Positions 1 to 6,079 of a DNA stretch of 13,848 nt are shown here, piece by piece; within the stretch, counting starts at the first letter, position 1; the number at the start of each line of letters is the position of its first letter. The stretch covers positions 1-13,848 of the forward strand of contig JAJRVM010000346.1 in NCBI GenBank assembly GCA_024277285.1, read 5' to 3'. Below the pieces are notes generated by a model. The model was not told the DNA's origin, did not search any database, and saw nothing but the letters and a program-made list of their open reading frames with translations. This stretch comes from Planctomycetota bacterium (GTDB taxonomy: Bacteria > Planctomycetota > Planctomycetia > Pirellulales > Pirellulaceae). The position numbers and the translations under genes are program-made.

Positions 1-58
1 CCGGGGTAGTTTCCAAGTCGAAGCGAGTGACAATGACGATCGGAAATAGGGAATGCGC

Positions 59-276
59 AATAGGGAATGCGGAATTCGGAATGGGGCAACGCGCCACGAG
101 ATCTTTCGAGCTTCTGGCCTTGGAAAGGAAATCAAGTAGCGAAGATAGGAAAACGCAAGAGACGGATTGGCGATGACTTGGCGCACCGACTGAATTTCCA
201 TGTCACACGCCGATTCCAGCGCGACTCACTTCCTGAACACACATGACGGTACACTTTGACTTCCGCATTCCCTATT
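59..276. repeat. Non-coding segment bounded by a 16-bp perfect inverted repeat
   Basis: The sequence aatagggaatgcggaa at 59-74 is found as its exact reverse complement at 261-276. A near-direct copy of the first part (aaatagggaatgcg) also sits at 44-57. The roughly 185 bp between the arms shows no convincing gene: a minus-strand reading frame through it has no ribosome binding site and unconvincing composition. The arrangement resembles a small non-autonomous element or a cluster of genome-wide repeat units. No target duplication was found, so mobility is only a guess. It abuts the 131-bp inverted repeat that starts at 282. Confidence 0.45.
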
Positions 277-281
277 CGCCA

Positions 282-412
282 CTTCACACCCGCTTCTCGC
301 CCGCGACGCGAATGATTCACTGCCCAGCTCGCGGTGTTTTGGGTAATATGCGCGTAAGCCACTACAGCTTCCATAGTTACACGGATATCGGAAACACTCG
401 TGAATAATCCGG
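282..412 (-). repeat. 131-bp repeat, left copy (inverted relative to the right end)
   Basis: Read on the minus strand, this segment matches 13718-13848 base for base with only five differences that I can find (about 96% identity by eye) and no gaps. The shared part starts at ccggattattca (minus strand from 412) and includes a short reading frame beginning MEAVVAYAHITQN. That frame lacks a ribosome binding site and stays open in both copies, but the differences do not favour synonymous positions, so coding is unlikely. The element lies between genes and is probably one member of a dispersed repeat family. The right copy reaches the window edge, so the true length is unknown. Confidence 0.85.
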
Positions 413-784
413 GTTAGGCGACGCGTCGTTCCAGATCGCGTTCCGTCTCTTTCGCTTTTGCCTAATCGGCATACTTTACCGCTGGCCTTTTCCGGCGCGG
501 GCTATCTGGTATGGATTATGTCAATCGTGCGGCGCTCGGGTGCCGATCATTATAGTGTTCCGTGCTGTTCCGGTTGCGCGGTTCCCGCCGATTCGTCATC
601 ATTTGCCCACCCATTCGTTTTGCCCCACCAGCCACTACCCACGGCGATTGCCTCTTGGTATGACGCGCCGCAACAGGGGAAAGAAATGCCCGCTTGCCTT
701 CAATTCACGGACGAGTTGTCGTGCTCACGCCCGAGCCACGCAAGTCATTAGCGTTCTGCCACCGCGCGTGGTTGTTTTCTGCGT
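413..784. other. Intergenic region upstream of the efflux gene; no gene supported
   Basis: This stretch of about 370 bp separates the left repeat from the efflux lipoprotein gene. Several short frames cross it, but none has convincing codon use or family resemblance. One 21-codon frame, 686-751, starts with ATG five bases after an AGGGGA motif (675-680) and ends 33 bases before the downstream start. It could be a leader peptide but is more likely chance. I see no promoter with both -35 and -10 elements. The promoter for the downstream pair of genes presumably lies here. Confidence 0.4.
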
Positions 785-2407
785 TTGCGTTCGCCCCACG
801 GTTCGGTCGGTTTGTTGCTTGCCGTGCTGTGTCTGTTTTTGAGTGGTTGTGGCACGCTGCAGAACTGGGCTCACAATGGATTCAAAGTTGGACCTGAGTA
901 TTGTCGACCTGCGGCGCCGGTCTCCGACGCCTGGATTGACGCATACAACGACAAGATCAGTAGCGAAGAGCCGGACAATCCGATGTGGTGGGAAGTCTTT
1001 GACGACCCCAAGATTAACCTGCTGGTCCAGTCGGTTTACGAACAGAACCTGTCGCTTCGAGCGGCCGGCATGCGCGTGCTGAACGCGCGGGCTCAGCGCG
1101 GCTACGCCATCGGCGGGTTGTTCCCTCAGCAGCAGGCTGCTTTTGGTACCTACCGGCGTGACCAGTTGAGTGTGACCACGAACGGTTTGGGCCAATTGAT
1201 TGACAGGGGGTTTCCGATCAACCGCCGGTTTGGCACCTGGGGAACCGGGCTTGATGCGGCCTGGGAGCTTGACATATGGGGTAAATTTCGACGTTCCATC
1301 GAAGCGGCGGACGCCAACCTGGACGCTTCGATCGAGGACTACGACGCGATCCTGGTCAGCTTGGTCGCCGAAACGGCTTCGACCTATGTCGAATACCGCA
1401 CGTTTCACCAGCAATTGGTCTATGCCAAATCCAACGTCGAGATCCAAGTGGGCTCGCTCGGTATCGCCACCGCTCAATTTGAAGGTGGTCGGGTAAGCGA
1501 GTTGGACGTGACTCAGGCTCGTGCCACGTTGAAAAACACGGAGCAGTTGATTCCGTTGTTTGAAGCGCAATTTCGCGACGCCAACAATCGTTTGTGTGTG
1601 CTGCTTGGCACTCCGGTACGAGATCTTTCTGATGAGTTGGGCGACGGCAAGATCCCGCTCGCTCCCCCCGAAGTCGCGGTCGGCATTCCGGCCGATCTGC
1701 TGCGCCGCCGTCCCGACGTGCGTGCCGCCGAGCGACGTGTTGCCGCGCAATCGGCCTTCATCGGGATTGCCACGGCCGATCTGTTCCCCCATTTTTCGAT
1801 TACCGGTTCGCTAATGCTGAACTCGCAACGGTTCAAAGACCTGTTCACATCTGCCAGTACCGGTGGGTTCATCGCGCCGGGGTTCAGTTGGGACTTCTTG
1901 AACTACGGTCGGTTGATCAACAGCGTGCGGATCGAAGATGCGCGGTTCCAAGAACTGGCTTATCTGTACCAGGAAACGGTATTGAATGCCAATCGCGAGG
2001 CGGAGACGGCGATCATTGCCTTCTTGAAAGCACAAGAGCGTCTGATTGCGACCAAGGCTGCTGTCGACGCGTCGAGCCGATCGGTGGAGATTGCCATGCT
2101 TCAGTATCGAGAAGGTGCCATCGATTTCAATCGTGTCTTCAACCTGCAAGTGTTGTTGGTCCAGGACCAGGATCGCTATGCCAGTACTCAGGGCGATGTC
2201 GCACTCGCACTCATTGCGCTCTACAAAGCATTGGGTGGTGGATGGGAGATTCGCAACGGGTACCTACCGATCGTGACGCCGGACGAAGCGGCCCCAGGGG
2301 TGCCGAACGAAGTGCCGATTCCCGACGCGGTTGCCATTCCCGACGACGCGCCGGCGCCCGCGGACGTTGCGCCCGCCAATGTCCCTACGCCGGCGGAAGT
2401 AAAGTGA
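785..2407 (+). CDS. Outer-membrane efflux lipoprotein, NodT/OprM (TolC) family
   Basis: This 540-residue protein belongs to the outer-membrane factor family, which forms trimeric channels across the outer membrane and periplasm for RND or other efflux pumps. The N-terminus is a lipoprotein signal peptide with hydrophobic residues 9-19 and lipobox LSGC, so Cys22 is the likely lipidated residue. Family signatures are WWEVFDDPKINLLV near residue 68, LLRRRPDVRAAERRVAAQSA in the second half, and GIATADLFPHFSITGS just after it. The protein ends in an unusual Pro/Ala/Val/Asp-rich tail of about 45 residues. The TTG start is chosen because it gives a complete lipoprotein signal; the frame is open only back to about 752 and offers no ATG. 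No Shine-Dalgarno motif is visible. No pump or membrane-fusion gene is adjacent. A Cys-rich secreted protein follows after 58 bp and is probably cotranscribed. Family assignment is firm; the substrate is unknown. Confidence 0.93.
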   Translation: MRSPHGSVGLLLAVLCLFLSGCGTLQNWAHNGFKVGPEYCRPAAPVSDAWIDAYNDKISSEEPDNPMWWEVFDDPKINLLVQSVYEQNLSLRAAGMRVLNARAQRGYAIGGLFPQQQAAFGTYRRDQLSVTTNGLGQLIDRGFPINRRFGTWGTGLDAAWELDIWGKFRRSIEAADANLDASIEDYDAILVSLVAETASTYVEYRTFHQQLVYAKSNVEIQVGSLGIATAQFEGGRVSELDVTQARATLKNTEQLIPLFEAQFRDANNRLCVLLGTPVRDLSDELGDGKIPLAPPEVAVGIPADLLRRRPDVRAAERRVAAQSAFIGIATADLFPHFSITGSLMLNSQRFKDLFTSASTGGFIAPGFSWDFLNYGRLINSVRIEDARFQELAYLYQETVLNANREAETAIIAFLKAQERLIATKAAVDASSRSVEIAMLQYREGAIDFNRVFNLQVLLVQDQDRYASTQGDVALALIALYKALGGGWEIRNGYLPIVTPDEAAPGVPNEVPIPDAVAIPDDAPAPADVAPANVPTPAEVK

Positions 2408-2454
2408 GCTGATGCTCACGGCAACACATGCTCAAGCCTGGCCAAAGCTGCCTC

Positions 2455-2459
2455 AGGAG
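2455..2459 (+). promoter_or_regulatory. Shine-Dalgarno site deciding the start of the Cys-rich gene
   Basis: AGGAG lies six bases before ATG 2466. It favours that start over an in-frame ATG at 2412, which has no such motif and would bury the signal peptide behind 18 extra residues. Confidence 0.75.
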
Positions 2460-2465
2460 TCTTCG

Positions 2466-2858
2466 ATGATGAAGTGGAAAACAACCACCCTGGCACTGCT
2501 CATCTGCCTGGTCGCCAACGCTTCGGCCCACGCCGTAGATTGGGAGAAGATCTTCTGTCTGCCGTGGTGCGTGCCCGAGTGCAAGAAGCCGGTCTGCTGC
2601 GACGACTACAGCCCCAAGTCGATGCCGTGTGTGCCCAAAGTCTGCCGTTTCACTTGCGATGATTATTGTCCCAAGAGTGAACCGTGCACGAAGAAGATAT
2701 GTTCCTTTGGCTGTGACGACTATGGCTACAAATGCCCGCCACGACTGCTCTGCCCGCCAACATCGTTCTTGAAGTGTGTTCCGACAACGTCTTCCTGTTC
2801 AAGGTGCAAGCAAAGCGCCGCTCACGGGCAAGGCAAGTGTTCGTCCTGCCGACAGTAG
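2466..2858 (+). CDS. Small secreted Cys-rich protein with CDDY repeats, function unknown
   Basis: The product is 130 residues. It begins with a Sec-type signal peptide (MMKWKTTTLALLICLVANASAHA, cleavage likely after AHA), so it should leave the cytoplasm. The mature part has 19 cysteines. It contains three imperfect repeats built around C-DDY followed by PKS-x-PC and K-x-C spacing (residues about 37-85), then a Pro-rich stretch and two C-x-x-C pairs (CSRC and CSSC) at the C-terminus. The repeats suggest a disulfide-stabilised or metal-binding small protein, but no known family function is assigned. It lies 58 bp after the efflux lipoprotein gene on the same strand, so the two may share a transcript and an envelope role. 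An upstream in-frame start at 2412 would add 18 residues before the signal peptide and is disfavoured. It faces trpA tail to tail. I infer export with good confidence and claim no function. Confidence 0.85.
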   Translation: MMKWKTTTLALLICLVANASAHAVDWEKIFCLPWCVPECKKPVCCDDYSPKSMPCVPKVCRFTCDDYCPKSEPCTKKICSFGCDDYGYKCPPRLLCPPTSFLKCVPTTSSCSRCKQSAAHGQGKCSSCRQ

Positions 2859-2994
2859 TGCGACTCGCGCTAACAGACGCCCGCGAATTGAAACGATGCT
2901 CGCGCTGTCACGGTCGGTCCGGTGCCAGACAACCGTCCAGGGCTCTTTTAAACGTACTCTTGTATCCTGTCGTCCAAAGGTAGTCGCCAGAAGC
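2859..2994. other. Convergent intergenic region; no terminator recognised
   Basis: These 136 bp lie between the stop of the Cys-rich gene (plus) and the stop of trpA (minus). Transcription ends here from both sides, yet I find no GC-rich hairpin followed by a T tract on either strand. Termination may be Rho-dependent or rely on weaker structure. Confidence 0.4.
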
Positions 2995-3804
2995 TTAGCC
3001 TTCATCCCGCAGTGCTTCGATCAGTCCGCTGACATAGTTGCGCACGTCTTGCATGGCTGCCGAACGATCTTCATGCGTGGCGGCCGCGATGCGGCGGACG
3101 ATGGCCGATCCGACGATCAAGCCGTCGGCGACCGGTGCGAGCATTCGAACGTGCTCGGGGCGACTGATACCGAATCCAATGCAGATGGGTAAATCGGTTT
3201 CCGCGCGCAGTTGAGCGACGTTGTCAACGAGTTCTGGCGGCAGCTCCGTGCGCTCACCCGTAATCCCGGCTACCGAAACATAGTAGAGGAACCCGGTTGA
3301 CGATGCGGCGATGCGCAGCGCTCGATCACGTGGTGTGATGGGCGTTACCAATTGGATCAAGCTGAAATCCTCACGGCGGCAGATCTCCGCCAATGGTGTG
3401 GCTTCGTCGACCAACAGGTCGGGAACAATCGCGCCCGCGAAACCTGCTTCTTTGGCGCGGGTGACGTACTCTCTTAGACCCTGGCGGTGAATGATCGAAT
3501 AGCTGACCATCGTTACGACCGGCATCGATAGACTGGGCAACAGTTCGGTCGCGGTCTGGAATACCTGGTTGAGTTTCAAGCCGTGGTCGAGCGCACGCGT
3601 GAACGAAGCTTGCACGACCGGACCGTCGGCGATCGGATCACTGTAGGGGATCCCCAATTCACACATATCGCAACCGGCGTTGGCCAACTCGCGCAGCACC
3701 GCCGTGGTGAATGCCAGGTCGGGATCACCGGCGGTGACAAACGGCATGAAGGCCTTACGCCCTTCGGCACGCAAGCGTTGAAACAGACTGTCGATGGCGG
3801 ACAT
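2995..3804 (-). CDS. trpA: Tryptophan synthase alpha subunit
   Basis: TrpA cleaves indole-3-glycerol phosphate to indole and glyceraldehyde 3-phosphate in the cytoplasm; the indole passes through a tunnel to TrpB in the alpha2-beta2 complex. The 269-residue length is normal. The catalytic pair falls at the classical numbering: Glu49 in CELGIPYSD and Asp60 in DPIADGP. The phosphate-binding segments GFGIS (residues 210-214) and GLIVGSAIV (228-236) are present, as is the loop-6 region around AGITGER (179-185). The ATG start at 3804 is preceded by a weak AAGG about 11 bases upstream. The gene lies 67 bp downstream of trpB on the same strand, the usual trpB-trpA order, so the two are very probably cotranscribed. 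All key residues are intact and the gene looks fully functional. No other trp gene is in the window. Confidence 0.98.
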   Translation of the reverse strand: MSAIDSLFQRLRAEGRKAFMPFVTAGDPDLAFTTAVLRELANAGCDMCELGIPYSDPIADGPVVQASFTRALDHGLKLNQVFQTATELLPSLSMPVVTMVSYSIIHRQGLREYVTRAKEAGFAGAIVPDLLVDEATPLAEICRREDFSLIQLVTPITPRDRALRIAASSTGFLYYVSVAGITGERTELPPELVDNVAQLRAETDLPICIGFGISRPEHVRMLAPVADGLIVGSAIVRRIAAATHEDRSAAMQDVRNYVSGLIEALRDEG

Positions 3805-3871
3805 GGCATGGTACCTTGTCGAAGATCAATGAGTTGTGCAGTTTGTGGTGGTGGTCTTGTTGGGGTGGGAA

Positions 3872-5104
3872 TCAATGGGCGTGAGCTTCGCGCAGGCGCG
3901 AGATTTCCGCAGCATCTTTGTCACCGCGTCCTGACAAGCAGACCAGCACTGCCTGTTCCGGTCGCATCGTTGCGGCCCGGGCGACCGCTTTGGCAACGGC
4001 ATGCGAAGACTCGAGAGCCGGGAGGATCCCTTCGCAGCGCGCCAAAAGGTCAAACGCCTGCAGCGCTTCTTGATCCTGGCAGTTTACATAGTCGACCCGT
4101 CCCGCGTCTTTCCAGTAACTATGTTCGGGTCCAACGCCGGGATAGTCGAGTCCCGCGGAGACGGAATGGACGTCACACGTCTGTCCGTCCTCGTCCTGCA
4201 TGACATAGCTGAAGCTGCCATGTAGCACTCCCGGTTGGCCAAAGCTGAGGGGCGAGGCATGATCGCCCGGTTGATCGCTGCGTCCACCGGCCTCGACACC
4301 TAGTAGTGGCACCTCCGTCTCTGAGACGAACGGGTGGAACATCCCGGCCGCGTTGCTGCCGCCCCCCACGCATGCCACCACCAAGTCGGGCAAGCGACCG
4401 ATCTGTTGCCGGCACTGGGGGATTGCTTCACGCCCGATCACCGACTGAAAGTCGCGTACGATGCGCGGGAACGGATGCGGGCCAACGACCGATCCCAAGA
4501 TATAATGCGTCTGCTGAACGCTCGACATCCAATCACGCATCGCCTCGTTGATCGCGTCGCGCAGGGTGCGCGATCCGGTCGATACGGGGCGAACTTCGGC
4601 ACCAAGCAGACGCATGCTGAAAACGTTGGGAGCTTGGCGGCGAATGTCTTCTTCACCCATATAAATGACACACGGCAGTCCAAACCGGGCACAAGCGGTG
4701 GCGGTCGCCACACCGTGTTGGCCGGCTCCCGTTTCAGCGATAACGCGTTGCTTGCCCATGCGCATGGTCAATAGCGCCTGGCCCAACGTGTTGTTGATTT
4801 TATGCGAACCGGTATGGTTGAGGTCCTCGCGTTTGAGCCAAATTTGCGCACCGCCTACCTGCTCGCTCAGCCGCCGAGCGTGGTAGATTGGGGAAGGTCG
4901 GCCGACGTAGTTGTGCAGTAGTCCTTGCAGTTCGCTCTGGAATTGCTCGTCGCGTCGCGCCTTCTCGTACTCTTGGGCAAGCTCTTCCAATGCGCGTGTG
5001 AGAGTCTCCGGTACATATCGCCCACCGTACTGGCCAAACCGCCCTCGTTCGTTTGGGACCAACTCGCCCTTGAACGATTTGCCGGCTGCTGCTTCATTGC
5101 TCAT
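3872..5104 (-). CDS. trpB: Tryptophan synthase beta subunit
   Basis: TrpB is the PLP enzyme that condenses indole with L-serine to give L-tryptophan. The 410-residue length is typical of the TrpB1 class that works with TrpA. Lys102 in HTGSHKINN is the Schiff-base lysine. Glu124 in ETGAGQHG is the catalytic acid-base residue. GGGSNAAG (247-254) is the phosphate-binding loop, and SGRGDKD (391-397) contacts the pyridine ring. The N-terminal segment [15 protein letters not shown] is also characteristic. The ATG at 5104 gives a standard N-terminus, without a clear Shine-Dalgarno site. The gene sits 67 bp upstream of trpA and 326 bp downstream of a small lipoprotein gene. That long gap suggests a separate promoter for trpBA, not read-through from glnD, although I see no attenuator or Trp leader peptide in the gap. 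Confidence 0.98.
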   Translation of the reverse strand: MSNEAAAGKSFKGELVPNERGRFGQYGGRYVPETLTRALEELAQEYEKARRDEQFQSELQGLLHNYVGRPSPIYHARRLSEQVGGAQIWLKREDLNHTGSHKINNTLGQALLTMRMGKQRVIAETGAGQHGVATATACARFGLPCVIYMGEEDIRRQAPNVFSMRLLGAEVRPVSTGSRTLRDAINEAMRDWMSSVQQTHYILGSVVGPHPFPRIVRDFQSVIGREAIPQCRQQIGRLPDLVVACVGGGSNAAGMFHPFVSETEVPLLGVEAGGRSDQPGDHASPLSFGQPGVLHGSFSYVMQDEDGQTCDVHSVSAGLDYPGVGPEHSYWKDAGRVDYVNCQDQEALQAFDLLARCEGILPALESSHAVAKAVARAATMRPEQAVLVCLSGRGDKDAAEISRLREAHAH

Positions 5105-5430
5105 GCTCTGTCACGCTAACCTTTGTCTGGTGCTATAAACCGCTTAACCAAATCGGATTGCCCGTTCGCAATCTGCCGGCGCCGAGAGATGGCGCCGAGA
5201 GATGGCGGTTTGGCTGGTGCGGGCCTTGCCTGGGACGAGGTCGCAACGCTTCGCCACGCAGACGTTTTTCCCAACCTATGATTCTCGGCGGTCGAGGCGA
5301 GTTGGTCAAGGGAACGGCATGGGCCACGGCGATCGTTGCCCGGAGGTCCGTTGGGCGTTCAAGCGGCGCAGAGTCGCCGCCGTGGAATTATCGAGAAACA
5401 GGACCGATCAGGATCGAACGTCGTGCCTTG
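5105..5430. other. Intergenic region upstream of trpB
   Basis: These 326 bp separate trpB from the small lipoprotein gene. Reading frames across it have no convincing start or family resemblance. It contains a 13-bp exact tandem duplication at 5178-5203. I see no Trp-rich leader peptide and no terminator-antiterminator pair that would indicate attenuation. It probably holds the trpBA promoter, but no clear -35/-10 pair was identified. Confidence 0.4.
5178..5203. repeat. Exact 13-bp tandem duplication
   Basis: The unit ggcgccgagagat occurs at 5178-5190 and again at 5191-5203 without a gap. It lies in the trpB upstream gap. It is likely a replication-slippage duplication and no role is evident. 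Confidence 0.8.
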
Positions 5431-5994
5431 TCAATCGTTGGCGTCATGATTGCGTTCCGCCGCCGGCACGATGTTTGTGACTTGTTGGGGCGTTGTCTTG
5501 GCAAAATAGTATCGCGGTGTGCCTTTTTCCTCCTTGCCGTAGATCGTGAAGGAAAACGTGTTTCCGACGATATCTTTGCCGAGCATTTCGAATGTCCGAG
5601 ATGGGCTGTGGAGCAAGACGTCGACGTGTCCAAGCGTGGCAAAGGCAACGGCCGGTTGTTCAATTGTCGTGATGTTGATGCCGACGCGCCAACGCGGCTC
5701 CACACTGATTGGGATGCCGCTCGCGGAACCTTGCTTAATTACTTCGACCGATTCCACGCTGGCCGTGAATTTGGCAACGATTGGGAGCGCTTTGAGTGTC
5801 GTTGCCTCACGCATCTTGGATAGAATCTCGACCGGAGCCACCGTGCCGCTACCCGACGTCGTGTGGGAAGTTGAAGCTTGACGTTGGTTGCATCCGAGGC
5901 CCGCGAGAACGACGACCAGGAAAACGGTCTGCAGCGTTGCGCGTCGGTGGGCGAAACGTCGATATTGGATCTTCTTGTCAGAGTGATTCGGCAT
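5431..5994 (-). CDS. Small putative lipoprotein, function unknown
   Basis: From ATG 5994 the product is 187 residues. A positively charged N-terminus (KK, RR, HRR) is followed by a hydrophobic stretch, TVFLVVVLAGLG, and Cys35, which fits a bacterial lipoprotein signal. The lipobox is imperfect because Gly, not Leu, stands at the -3 position. After a Ser/Thr/Gly linker comes a compact domain rich in beta-type residues, including the phrases PRWRVGINITTIEQPAVAF and FSFTIYGKEEKGTPRYYF. I do not recognise the family. A GTG at 6045 would add 17 residues and sit nearer the glnD stop (6080), but it moves the hydrophobic segment far from the N-terminus, so ATG 5994 is preferred. The gene follows glnD by about 85 bp on the same strand and may be the last gene of that transcript. 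A link with nitrogen control is only positional. Confidence 0.75.
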   Translation of the reverse strand: MPNHSDKKIQYRRFAHRRATLQTVFLVVVLAGLGCNQRQASTSHTTSGSGTVAPVEILSKMREATTLKALPIVAKFTASVESVEVIKQGSASGIPISVEPRWRVGINITTIEQPAVAFATLGHVDVLLHSPSRTFEMLGKDIVGNTFSFTIYGKEEKGTPRYYFAKTTPQQVTNIVPAAERNHDAND

Positions 5995-6079
5995 GATGAG
6001 CGGGCTTTGTGAAAGGGATCTGGACCGTCTCCTGGGCGTATGCACGTTGGTAGGCAGTTAGTCAGTGGCAAGGCATTGG

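Noticed and set aside
132..374. 80-codon minus-strand frame starting MEAVVAYAHITQN across the left repeat
   Set aside because: It has no ribosome binding site, and it crosses from the 131-bp repeat into unrelated repeat DNA. The two copies differ at three non-synonymous and two synonymous sites, which is not a sign of protein selection.
686..751. 21-codon leader-peptide candidate before the efflux gene
   Set aside because: The AGGGGA motif and ATG spacing are acceptable, but the peptide has no regulatory codon run and no adjoining terminator hairpin. Frames of this size arise often by chance.
725..1792. Long minus-strand open frame (355 codons) opposite the efflux gene
   Set aside because: It lies antisense to a gene with clear family signatures over its whole length, and its translation has no recognisable domain. 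It is a shadow of codon bias on the other strand.
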